DNA of 8,350 bases from Planctomycetes bacterium RIFCSPHIGHO2_12_FULL_52_36 (GCA_001828545.1 MHYW01000027.1:1-8350); one strand, 5' to 3'; positions 1 through 5,660 are shown, counted from the first letter of the stretch. Program-made: numbers and translations. Notes: generated by a model not told the origin, from the sequence alone.

Positions 1-1
1 G

Positions 2-1099
2 TTTGTAAACGATGTGGACTGGCTAAGACCTGTAACCCAGGCCGATGTGGACAGGATTATAGAGGCCTTTGACCGTTCTACCCCTGCCGACCCCCAAAAG
101 GGGATATATCAGATTGCCACGGAGGCCTTCGGTCTGCCTCCCGATAAGGACGGCGACCCAAAGATATATATCCTTATCTCCGAGCTGGGGGAATTCAGGG
201 GCCACCACTTTGACGGTTTCTTCCGTTACCTGGACCAGACCAATGAAAAGGGTAGTAACCAACTGGACATGCTTTGTGTAGATGCCCATGACCCTGCCAG
301 TGAATACCACCTGGGCGTCCTGGCCCATGAGTTCCAGCACCTCATCCACTGGCGTTACGACCAGGAAGAAGAAGGGTGGGTAAACGAGGCCCTCTCGGAG
401 TTATGCATGATACTCTGTGGTTATTATACGGACAAACGCCACGTGGAGACCTTCCTTAAGCATACGGACAGGCCGCTGGTTGCTCCAGGGCATGGAGCCA
501 CCAGTTACGGGGCCTGTCTCCTCTGGGCCACTTACGTCTACGACAGGCTGGGTCCAGAATTTATTGGCTGGTGGGTAAGGGAACCAGGACAGGGGATAAA
601 GGGTTTTGATGACGCCATTAAACACACGGCCGCAGGGGCAGGTGTAAAACCTGCCCCTACCTTTAATTCCCTATTTGCCGACTGGATGGTGGCCCTTTAC
701 ATTAATGACCCGGGGGTGCAGAACGGATTATATGCCTATAAGTCCCTGTCTCTGCCCTTTGGTCCTTTTTGTGAGGACGTTACCTCTTATCCGTCAGAAA
801 GGGAGGCCGAGGTAAGCGGCTATGGGATTGACTATATCAGGTTTTCTTTACCCGCCGCAGGCAGACTAGGTATAATAGCGGAAGGTGATTCTCCAGGACT
901 TTTGATAGAGGTAATAGAGACCAATAAGGAGGACCCTTCTCTTACCAGGGTCAGTGAACATCAGGGCAAGGAGGCCAATATCCTGGTAGATAACAACGGC
1001 GGCATCTATGGGGAAAAGGAGGTAGTCGTGGCTGTTACCGTCCTGGAGGCCACAGAAAAACCCGTAAGATATCATTTAAAGGCCACCCTGGAACAGTAG
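2..1099 (+). CDS. HEFQH zinc metallopeptidase (M6/M30-like), 5' partial
   Basis: Probable secreted or envelope zinc metallopeptidase. The reading frame is open to the left edge (residues FVND precede the GTG at 14), so the true start and any signal peptide lie outside the window. Numbering from the GTG at 14, the zinc motif HEFQH is at residues 105-109. It is followed by WVNEALSE (122-129), where E125 is the likely third zinc ligand, the NE-x-x-(S/A)E arrangement seen in M6/M30-like gluzincins. A helical region (160-240) and a beta-rich C-terminal part (about 265-361) follow. Residues 207-216 (AGAGVKPAPT) are encoded by a palindromic repeat and sit between two otherwise family-like helices. 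The TAG stop at 1097-1099 lies inside another palindrome. The substrate is unknown. The fold class is fairly safe; M6 versus M30 assignment is not. Confidence 0.8.
   Translation, partial: FVNDVDWLRPVTQADVDRIIEAFDRSTPADPQKGIYQIATEAFGLPPDKDGDPKIYILISELGEFRGHHFDGFFRYLDQTNEKGSNQLDMLCVDAHDPASEYHLGVLAHEFQHLIHWRYDQEEEGWVNEALSELCMILCGYYTDKRHVETFLKHTDRPLVAPGHGATSYGACLLWATYVYDRLGPEFIGWWVREPGQGIKGFDDAIKHTAAGAGVKPAPTFNSLFADWMVALYINDPGVQNGLYAYKSLSLPFGPFCEDVTSYPSEREAEVSGYGIDYIRFSLPAAGRLGIIAEGDSPGLLIEVIETNKEDPSLTRVSEHQGKEANILVDNNGGIYGEKEVVVAVTVLEATEKPVRYHLKATLEQ
632..660. repeat. Palindromic repeat inside the peptidase gene, translated in frame
   Basis: Arms AGGGGCAGGT (634-643) and ACCTGCCCCT (649-658) are perfect inverted repeats around the loop GTAAA. 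The outer bases resemble the GTAGGGGC...GCCCCTAC ends of the other copies, with one mismatch at 633/659. It is read in frame as AGAGVKPAPT without a stop. The same core recurs at 2328-2353 and, partly decayed, near 1191-1222. Confidence 0.85.
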
Positions 1100-1124
1100 G
1101 GGCGGGGTAACCCCGCCCCTACTG
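1094..1124. repeat. Perfect 31-base palindrome overlapping the peptidase stop codon
   Basis: Fifteen-base arms CAGTAGGGGCGGGGT (1094-1108) and ACCCCGCCCCTACTG (1110-1124) surround a single centre base, A1109. The left arm contains the last sense codon and the TAG stop of the peptidase gene. The 29-base core is identical to 4031-4059 except for the centre base, so the two are reverse complements of each other. It could form a strong hairpin in the transcript and act as an attenuating or 3'-end structure, although no T-run follows. Confidence 0.9.
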
Positions 1125-1190
1125 CGGACTGCCAATGTGGCAGGGTAAAGGCCCTCCTTAGGTGGGCTTAACGGCTTTTTCGTCAAGGGC

Positions 1191-1222
1191 CGAGGCAGGG
1201 TAGGTTTTAAACCTGCCCCTAC
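1191..1222. repeat. Decayed palindromic repeat in the gap before the response regulator
   Basis: The right half AGGTTTTAAACCTGCCCCTAC (1202-1222) is intact for the family, while the left half is altered (GGCAGGGT in place of GTAGGGGC). A stem of about ten pairs with one G-T wobble remains (1198-1207 with 1209-1218). It looks like an older copy of the GTAGGGGC...GCCCCTAC family. Confidence 0.65.
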
Positions 1223-1238
1223 AATAGCCTTATATGAC

Positions 1239-1266
1239 TGGACAAGTGGGGTTCAACTGGTATATA
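1239..1266 (+). promoter_or_regulatory. Candidate sigma70-type promoter before the response regulator
   Basis: TGGACA (1239-1244) matches five of six -35 consensus bases. After a 16-base spacer comes TATATA (1261-1266), preceded by TGG, giving an extended -10 arrangement. Transcription would start near 1273, leaving a leader of about 50 bases before 1324. A second, weaker pair, TTGCAT (1281-1286) and TATTTT (1303-1308), lies downstream. Neither is confirmed; the AT-rich stretch stands out from its surroundings. Confidence 0.4.
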
Positions 1267-1323
1267 TTTTGCGATGGTATTTGCATTTTACAATAAGGTC
1301 TGTATTTTATAACAAGGACAGCC

Positions 1324-1890
1324 ATGATGGCCACTTATCATACAAATCCGCCCAGGACGGACAAGACCGCCCCGGAAGAAGCCCCGTACGCACTGCTTAT
1401 TACTGATGAGGACGAGGGCTACAGGAAGTGTCTCCAGGAGACCTTTGAGCCCAAGGGTTATAATACTTATTTGGCAGGTAGCGGGAGGGAGGCCATTGAG
1501 ATAGCCAGGGAGGTTATCCTGCACGCCCTTATAATGGATACCAACCTGCCAGACATCAGCGGCCTTGATACCTTTTGCCACATAAAGCGTGAGGTGAGGC
1601 TGATACTGCCGTGCATCTTCCTCTCAGGGGATACCACAAAAGAGCTTATGCTAAAGGCCCTTTCTGCAAATGCCTACACGGTCATATCCAAACCCGTGAA
1701 CCTGGAGGTAATCCTATTTGCAGTGGAACGCTTGATAAAAAAATACTATCCTGGTAAAGGTGGCCTGTCTGCCATGCACCACAATGGGACGGTACCCACC
1801 CATCTTTCTGAGGAAAAATCGCTATCCAATCACCCCCAATACTGGCGACCCGGTGGGTCGCCCCTACGGGGTCATACAGGTGGGTCTTAG
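1324..1890 (+). CDS. Receiver-only response regulator with repeat-derived C-terminus
   Basis: Phosphoacceptor (CheY-like) receiver protein of two-component signalling, presumably cytoplasmic. The receiver domain covers residues 22-142. It has the acidic site in TDED (28-30), the phospho-acceptor D72 in MDTNLPD, S101 in FLSGD as the switch Ser/Thr, and K123 in the ISKP motif. No DNA-binding or enzymatic output domain follows. Residues 143-188 are low in recognisable structure, and about 175-181 are encoded by a GGCGACCC...GGGTCGCC palindrome, so the original C-terminus may have been shorter. Either ATG at 1324 or 1327 could start it. It precedes groES with a 91-base gap; a link to chaperonin control is speculative. 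No partner kinase is in the window. Confidence 0.85.
   Translation: MMATYHTNPPRTDKTAPEEAPYALLITDEDEGYRKCLQETFEPKGYNTYLAGSGREAIEIAREVILHALIMDTNLPDISGLDTFCHIKREVRLILPCIFLSGDTTKELMLKALSANAYTVISKPVNLEVILFAVERLIKKYYPGKGGLSAMHHNGTVPTHLSEEKSLSNHPQYWRPGGSPLRGHTGGS
1844..1867. repeat. Palindromic repeat in the response regulator C-terminus
   Basis: GGCGACCC (1844-1851) and GGGTCGCC (1855-1862) are perfect inverted arms around GGT. The right side continues to GCCCCTAC (1860-1867), the end shared with the other palindromes. It is translated in frame near the end of the response regulator. An eight-base direct repeat GGTGGGTC occurs at 1852-1859 and 1879-1886, just before the stop codon. Confidence 0.75.
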
Positions 1891-1910
1891 AGGGTTTTCA
1901 AGAGTGGCCA

Positions 1911-1926
1911 GTCCGCCTGAGGCGGA
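1911..1926. repeat. Short palindrome TCCGCCT-G-AGGCGGA upstream of groES
   Basis: Seven-base perfect arms (1912-1918 and 1920-1926) surround a single G. The same element with centre C is in the groEL 3' end at 3964-3980, and altered forms occur at 2297-2319 and 5715-5729. In groES mRNA it would lie about 55 bases before the start codon. It does not resemble the CIRCE heat-shock operator (TTAGCACTC-N9-GAGTGCTAA). Confidence 0.75.
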
Positions 1927-1967
1927 TACCCTACGGTACGGGGCCAGGGCCATTCCAGAGACAAGAA

Positions 1968-1979
1968 AAGGAGAAGGAG
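1968..1979 (+). promoter_or_regulatory. Tandem Shine-Dalgarno sequence that fixes the groES start
   Basis: AAGGAG occurs twice in a row (1968-1973 and 1974-1979). The first copy is 8 bases from the ATG at 1982, an ideal spacing. This supports 1982 as the start, although the frame stays open back to 1760. Confidence 0.75.
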
Positions 1980-1981
1980 AC

Positions 1982-2275
1982 ATGAAGGCGAAGGTAAAAC
2001 CACTAGGAGAAAAGGTGTTAATAAAGAGGCTGGAGCCAGAGGAAAAGACCGCCGGGGGGATTGTCCTCCCCGATACCGCCAAGGAAAAACCTAAACAGGG
2101 GAAGGTGATAGAGGTGGGGGAAGGGAAACTCCTGGATAGTGGGGAGCGGGTGAAGAGTTCCCTGAAAAAGGGGGATAAGGTAATATTTACTTCCTACGCA
2201 GGGACAGAGGTAAAGGTAGAGGGGGAGGAGTACCTCCTTATGTCCCAGGATGACGTCCTGGCTGTCTTAGAATAA
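1982..2275 (+). CDS. groES: Co-chaperonin GroES (Cpn10)
   Basis: Ten-kilodalton lid of the GroEL folding chamber; seven copies cap the GroEL ring and drive the ATP-dependent folding cycle in the cytoplasm. The 97-residue length is normal. It shows the N-terminal strand VKPLGEKVLIKRLE (5-18) and the mobile loop EEKTAGGIVLPDTAKEKP (20-37) with the IVLP tripeptide that docks on GroEL. Then come GKVIEVGEGK (40-49), the KKGDKVIF strand (62-69) and the terminal MSQDDVLAVLE. The start at 1982 is chosen because family similarity begins there and a strong Shine-Dalgarno precedes it. groEL follows after 99 bases. No CIRCE operator is visible upstream, so HrcA-type control has no support here. Confidence 0.97.
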   Translation: MKAKVKPLGEKVLIKRLEPEEKTAGGIVLPDTAKEKPKQGKVIEVGEGKLLDSGERVKSSLKKGDKVIFTSYAGTEVKVEGEEYLLMSQDDVLAVLE

Positions 2276-2296
2276 TTTATTATAAATTGTAGTGGC

Positions 2297-2319
2297 AATC
2301 CGTCCACCTAAGGCGGATT
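2297..2319. repeat. Variant TCCG...CGGA palindrome between groES and groEL
   Basis: AATCCG (2297-2302) pairs with CGGATT (2314-2319), and CCT (2307-2309) with AGG (2311-2313), leaving the four bases TCCA unpaired on the left. It looks like the TCCGCCT-n-AGGCGGA element with a four-base insertion. Confidence 0.55.
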
Positions 2320-2327
2320 AAAATACT

Positions 2328-2353
2328 AGGGCAGGTGCAAGACCTGCCCCTAC
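2328..2353. repeat. Palindromic repeat between groES and groEL
   Basis: AGGGCAGGT (2328-2336) and ACCTGCCCCT (2342-2351) form an inverted repeat around the loop GCAAG, with one base missing from the left arm. It continues to TAC at 2353. It is the same type as the copy inside the peptidase gene at 632-660. It ends 21 bases before the groEL ATG, so a hairpin here could influence processing or the groES:groEL ratio. Confidence 0.75.
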
Positions 2354-2374
2354 AGAACGGAGAGGAAGGCACAG

Positions 2375-4012
2375 ATGGCGGCAAAGAAGATACTTTACAG
2401 GCAGGAGGCCTCCGAGGTTATCCGCAGGGGCCTTAGTAAGGCTGCCCAGGCAGTAAAGGTTACCCTTGGGCCCAAGGGTAGAAACGTAATTATAGCCAAG
2501 AGTTTTGGTTCTCCTACCGTGACCAAAGACGGGGTGACGGTTGCCAAAGAGGTTGAACTGGAAGACCCGTATGAGGACCTGGGGGCCAGGATGGTCAAGG
2601 AGGTAGCCTCTAAGACCAGCGACGTGGCAGGGGACGGCACTACCACCGCCACTGTCATCGCAGAGGCCATCTTCCTGGAGGGCCTGAAGAACGTTGCCGC
2701 AGGCGCTAATGCCACGGCCATCCGCAGGGGTATAGAAAAGGCCACTGAAAAGGTAGTGGCAGAACTCAACAGGATGAGTACCCCCGTGGCTGGCAAAAAG
2801 GAGATTAAGCAGGTAGCTACCATCGCCTCCAATGGAGATACGGAGATAGGTCAACACATCGCAGATGCCATGGAGCGGGTGGGTAAGGAGGGGGTCATTA
2901 CGGTAGAGGAAGGGCGGTCCATGGAGACTACGGTGGATTGGGTGGAAGGGATGCAATTTGATAAAGGGTATCTCTCCCCCTACTTCATTACCTCCCAAGA
3001 GACCATGGAGACGGTGCTGGAAAGGCCGCTAATACTTATTCATGAAAAGAAACTCTCCCAGGCCAAGGACCTTATCCCTTTACTGGAAAAGGTGGTAAGG
3101 GCAGGACGCCCCTTACTGGTCATTGCCGAGGACGTGGAAGGGGAGGCCCTGGCCACATTTGTGGTGAACAAACTCCGGGGAATCCTGCCATGCTGTGCCG
3201 TCAAGGCCCCAGGTTTTGGGGATAGAAGGAAGGCCATGCTGGGGGATATCGCCGTGGTAACTAAAGCTAACGCCATCTTTGAAGACCTGGGCATCCAGCT
3301 CGCCAAGTTAGACCTCCCGGACCTGGGGAGTGCAAAGAAGGTGGTCATAGATAAGGAAACTACTACCATCGTAGAAGGGGCAGGGAAAAGGGAGGCCGTC
3401 CAGGGCCGTATAGAACAGATTAAGAATGAGTTGCAAATCACCACCTCTGACTACGACAAGGAGAAGCTCCAGGAGCGACTGGCTAAACTGGCAGGCGGCG
3501 TGGCCAGGATAAACGTAGGGGCGGCCACAGAGGCGGAGATGAAGGAGAAAAAGGCCAGGCTGGAAGACGCTATCCATGCCACCAGGGCCGCCGTGGAAGA
3601 GGGCATACTGCCCGGAGGCGGGGTTGCCCTGCTCAGGGCCTCAAAGGTGCTGGATACCCTTGAACTGGTGGGGGATGAACGCACCGGGCGTGAGATATTG
3701 AGGGCCGCCCTGGAGGCGCCTATCAAACAACTGGCCGAGAACGGGGGCCACGATGGCGAGGTAGTGCTCCATAAGGTCAAGTCTCTATCAGAAGGACGGG
3801 GGAACCAGGGGTTTGACGTGGCGGAGGGACGGTATACCGATATGATAGAGGCAGGCATCGTTGACCCTACCAAGGTGGTAAGGAGTGCCTTACAAAACGG
3901 GGCCAGCATCGCCGCCCTCCTCCTCACTACGGATGCCCTGGTGGGGGAGATACCTGAAAAGAAGTCCGCCTCAGGCGGACCTGGCCCAGCCCACCACATG
4001 CACCCCCATTAA
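2375..4012 (+). CDS. groEL: Chaperonin GroEL (Cpn60, HSP60)
   Basis: ATP-driven folding chamber subunit (14-mer) that works with GroES in the cytoplasm. The 545-residue length is normal. Nucleotide-site motifs are TLGPKGRNV (30-38), [10 protein letters not shown] (50-59) and GDGTTTATV (86-94, with the hydrolysis-linked D87). The apical domain carries DKGYLSPYF and [16 protein letters not shown]. The equatorial return has [19 protein letters not shown], with the Asp corresponding to catalytic D398 of E. coli. A GAGGAAGG ribosome site lies about 5 bases before the ATG. The tail is unusual: in place of a GGM repeat it reads [16 protein letters not shown]. The SASGG part is encoded by a palindromic repeat, and the His-rich end could bind metal. 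The paralogue number in the genome cannot be judged from this window. Confidence 0.98.
   Translation: MAAKKILYRQEASEVIRRGLSKAAQAVKVTLGPKGRNVIIAKSFGSPTVTKDGVTVAKEVELEDPYEDLGARMVKEVASKTSDVAGDGTTTATVIAEAIFLEGLKNVAAGANATAIRRGIEKATEKVVAELNRMSTPVAGKKEIKQVATIASNGDTEIGQHIADAMERVGKEGVITVEEGRSMETTVDWVEGMQFDKGYLSPYFITSQETMETVLERPLILIHEKKLSQAKDLIPLLEKVVRAGRPLLVIAEDVEGEALATFVVNKLRGILPCCAVKAPGFGDRRKAMLGDIAVVTKANAIFEDLGIQLAKLDLPDLGSAKKVVIDKETTTIVEGAGKREAVQGRIEQIKNELQITTSDYDKEKLQERLAKLAGGVARINVGAATEAEMKEKKARLEDAIHATRAAVEEGILPGGGVALLRASKVLDTLELVGDERTGREILRAALEAPIKQLAENGGHDGEVVLHKVKSLSEGRGNQGFDVAEGRYTDMIEAGIVDPTKVVRSALQNGASIAALLLTTDALVGEIPEKKSASGGPGPAHHMHPH
3964..3980. repeat. Perfect 17-base palindrome in the groEL 3' end, translated
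   Basis: GTCCGCCT (3964-3971) and AGGCGGAC (3973-3980) surround a single C. It is read in frame as SASGG (residues 531-535), directly after the last conserved GroEL residues (EIPEKK), so it sits in the disordered tail where extra residues are tolerated. Confidence 0.85.
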
Positions 4013-4030
4013 CGAGGGAGTTGCGGAGGC

Positions 4031-4059
4031 AGTAGGGGCGGGGTTACCCCGCCCCTACT
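4031..4059. repeat. Perfect 29-base palindrome after groEL, near-identical to 1095-1123
   Basis: AGTAGGGGCGGGGT (4031-4044), centre T4045, then ACCCCGCCCCTACT (4046-4059). It differs from 1095-1123 only in the centre base. It begins 18 bases after the groEL stop and is followed by ACTTTTATG. The GC-rich hairpin plus short T-run could act as a weak terminator or as a 3' stabilising structure for groESL mRNA. Confidence 0.9.
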
Positions 4060-4126
4060 ACTTTTATGTCTGTCCTTCACGGGAAGTGGACAGGTCTTTA
4101 TGCCCGTCCCTGCTATGAGAGACTGA

Positions 4127-5119
4127 ATGGACCCACAGACCCTACTCCTTGTGCTGGCCGTCCTTTTTACAAACATCCTCTCCAGGTTCTACGGTTTTTG
4201 GGTCATTGCAAGGCTGGATACCCACTGGAAGAAGGGCCTGTTCTTCTGGCCTGCTATCTTAATACAACTGCTCGTCCCATTATCCCTGCCGAAAGAACAC
4301 CCCTGGCTCAAGTGGCTCCTGTTGTGCAACACCTGTTTCCATGCCTTCAAGCTCATTGATTATTACTACAGGTACGAGTCCCTCCCCGAGAAAGACAGAA
4401 ATTTTAAGAGATTTTTTCACTCCTTTGAGTGTCTCTATACTGCAGATATAAGGAAGAGCTTTGTCACAAGCCCCCTGACCCCCCCTGCAGGAAATGGGGG
4501 CAGGGGGGATTTTTACCGGGGATTGTTATACCTGGCCCTGGGGACGACATTCCTGCTCCTGAATCGCCACTCTGGATGGTGGAGGCTCTCACCCCAGCTT
4601 GATTATCTTACACTCGGTTTAGAGTATTATTTACTGTGTGTGGGACTGGTTTACCTGGGTGTGGGTATCCACAAGAGGATGGGCTACGAGGTGGAAGGTT
4701 TCTTCCACGAACCTGCCAGTGCCCGCTCTCCCGGGGAGTTCTGGGCCGGGTGGAATGTACCAGTCCATGAGTGGCTAAGGGACAACGTCTATAAGAGAGT
4801 CGGAGGCCGTCGGCACCCCTATCGTGGCCTATTTGCCACCTTCCTTTTCAGCGGCCTATTCCACGAGTACATCATAAGCCTGGCCTCTAATACCCTGAAC
4901 GGCTTCATGGTGGCCTACTTTATGACGCAGTTTGTCTGCGTGGTCTTCTCTATCTCTCTGCACCGTTTCTTGAATCAGTACCTCCCAGACTATTCAAGGA
5001 TGAGGCTAACCAGGCCCTTTCTGGGTGTAAAATGGTTCCTGACCCTCTCTTGTGTCCTCATCCCCGTCTCCCTTTTCATCCACAACTTTAAGAAGGTCTT
5101 CCCCCTGCATACTTTTTAA
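4127..5119 (+). CDS. MBOAT / wax-synthase / DGAT1-like membrane O-acyltransferase
   Basis: Predicted integral membrane enzyme that would move an acyl chain from acyl-CoA to a hydroxyl acceptor, as in wax-ester or triacylglycerol synthesis; the actual acceptor is unknown. Hydrophobic stretches lie around residues 5-20, 36-54, 131-146, 158-181, 233-252, 260-278 and 299-318. The family signature is FWAGWNVPVHEWLRDNVYKR (205-224), like the FWxxWN-xPVHxW segment of DGAT/wax synthases. It is followed by the likely catalytic H246 in SGLFHEYI (242-249). ATG 4127 is preceded immediately by an in-frame TGA, so the start cannot lie upstream; no good ribosome site is seen. Residues 115-128 (SPLTPPAGNGGRGD) come from a C/G-run hairpin repeat and lie in a loop before a membrane segment. 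The family call is good; the substrate is open. Confidence 0.75.
   Translation: MDPQTLLLVLAVLFTNILSRFYGFWVIARLDTHWKKGLFFWPAILIQLLVPLSLPKEHPWLKWLLLCNTCFHAFKLIDYYYRYESLPEKDRNFKRFFHSFECLYTADIRKSFVTSPLTPPAGNGGRGDFYRGLLYLALGTTFLLLNRHSGWWRLSPQLDYLTLGLEYYLLCVGLVYLGVGIHKRMGYEVEGFFHEPASARSPGEFWAGWNVPVHEWLRDNVYKRVGGRRHPYRGLFATFLFSGLFHEYIISLASNTLNGFMVAYFMTQFVCVVFSISLHRFLNQYLPDYSRMRLTRPFLGVKWFLTLSCVLIPVSLFIHNFKKVFPLHTF
4479..4510. repeat. C/G-run hairpin repeat inside the acyltransferase gene, translated
   Basis: CCCCCCTGC (4480-4488) and GCAGGGGGG (4500-4508) are perfect inverted arms around AGGAAATGGGG. Upstream, CCCCCTGA (4471-4478) adds a second C-run. It is read as TPPAGNGGRGD, a low-complexity stretch unlike the hydrophobic protein around it. 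This is a different repeat type from the GTAGGGGC family. Confidence 0.8.
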
Positions 5120-5161
5120 TCCTTTTCAAGGAGTTAAGACTTTTTATTTTAGGTCCCCATA

Positions 5162-5190
5162 TTTACAAAAAGGGCCCTTTCTAGTACCAT
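5162..5190 (+). promoter_or_regulatory. Weak candidate promoter before the exported small protein
   Basis: TTTACA (5162-5167) and TACCAT (5185-5190) are separated by 17 bases and match four or five of six consensus bases each. The gene after it is preceded by a 127-base AT-richer gap, so it probably has its own promoter, but this exact site is uncertain. Confidence 0.25.
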
Positions 5191-5246
5191 TTTCTTTCTA
5201 CATAACAAGGCATTAATTGATTTAGATTTAAGGAGGCAATAGAGAG

Positions 5247-5648
5247 ATGAGAATAGTTAACGGAGGGACTACTTTCCTGGCACTCTTTCTAGGACTGTTT
5301 CTTTCCCTGGAATCTACTGCGTTGGCCGAGTGGGGCACGACGGATAGTGAGGGCGCGATATACGTAGCCCACTGGACCCATACCCCGGAAGACTGTCCCG
5401 GGAGGAGTAAAGAGGGGGCAAAGATGCTCAGCGACTTCTGGGCAAGCCGTGACGAGGCCGCCAGGAAGGGGGTTAAAATCCTTGGCGCATATGTTACGGT
5501 GACAGAACATGACTACTATATTATCGTTCAGGCCAAGGACTATGCCGCCGTGGTGGAGTTCTTTTTGCCCCTCGTGCCCACCCAGACGGGCTCCTTCAGG
5601 CCCGTCCTGCCTATGGAGGAGTGGATAAAGATAAATCAGCCAAGGTAG
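5247..5648 (+). CDS. Small exported protein with ferredoxin-like (DUF3303/GYD-type) domain
   Basis: Function not known. The 133-residue product begins with a Sec-type signal peptide: hydrophobic core TFLALFLGLFLSL (9-21) and likely cleavage after ALA (25-27). The mature part, IYVAHWTHTPED...GVKILGAYVTVTEHDYYIIVQAKDYAAVVEFF, has the strand-helix-strand-strand-helix pattern and wording of dimeric alpha-beta barrel families. In those, a 'W.h.pe' strand is followed by a helix, 'GvkvlG.y.t.g.hD...i.ea.d', and a final P-V-x-x-M strand. Such domains are normally cytoplasmic, so export is noteworthy. One cysteine (C50) is in the mature protein. A textbook AGGAGG at 5231-5236 lies 10 bases before the ATG. 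No operon partner: a hairpin follows the stop. Confidence 0.7.
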   Translation: MRIVNGGTTFLALFLGLFLSLESTALAEWGTTDSEGAIYVAHWTHTPEDCPGRSKEGAKMLSDFWASRDEAARKGVKILGAYVTVTEHDYYIIVQAKDYAAVVEFFLPLVPTQTGSFRPVLPMEEWIKINQPR

Positions 5649-5660
5649 TCTCTAGTAAGC

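Noticed and set aside
1125..1192. Structured RNA or riboswitch between the peptidase and the response regulator
   Set aside because: Short complementary stretches exist (TGCCA/TGGCA at 1130-1142; GGCCCT/AGGGCC at 1150-1191), but they are small, partly incompatible with each other, and match no RNA family I recognise. Part of this looks like a decayed repeat.
1760..1981. Open frame upstream of groES that would add 74 residues to the protein
   Set aside because: The added residues do not resemble GroES, while ATG 1982 has a well-spaced AAGGAG and begins exactly at the family N-terminus. The frame is open because GC-rich repeats lack stops.
1891..1981. CIRCE or other heat-shock operator before groES
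   Set aside because: No TTAGCACTC-N9-GAGTGCTAA or close variant is present; the only inverted repeat is the TCCGCCT-G-AGGCGGA element that also occurs in unrelated places.
2273..2296. Separate promoter for groEL in the AT-rich stretch after groES
   Set aside because: TATAAA is present at 2281-2286, but no acceptable -35 lies 15-19 bases upstream.
2318..2998. Minus-strand open frame of 226 residues opposite groEL, and several others opposite groEL and purB
   Set aside because: They overlap well-supported genes, have no recognisable domains or ribosome sites, and are expected by-products of strong codon bias on the other strand.
1094..4059. Composite transposon carrying groESL between the two identical palindromes
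   Set aside because: No transposase or integrase gene lies between or beside them, no flanking target duplications are visible, and groESL is core housekeeping DNA with the same base character as its neighbours.
5120..5149. Intrinsic terminator after the acyltransferase gene
   Set aside because: The TCCTT/AAGGA hairpin (5120-5132) has only five pairs and the T-run starts several bases later, so it does not fit a good rho-independent terminator.
5169..5180. AAAGGGCCCTTT palindrome as an operator or repeat
   Set aside because: It is a loop-less 12-base palindrome with no second copy in the window and no neighbouring operator-like structure; it may be chance.
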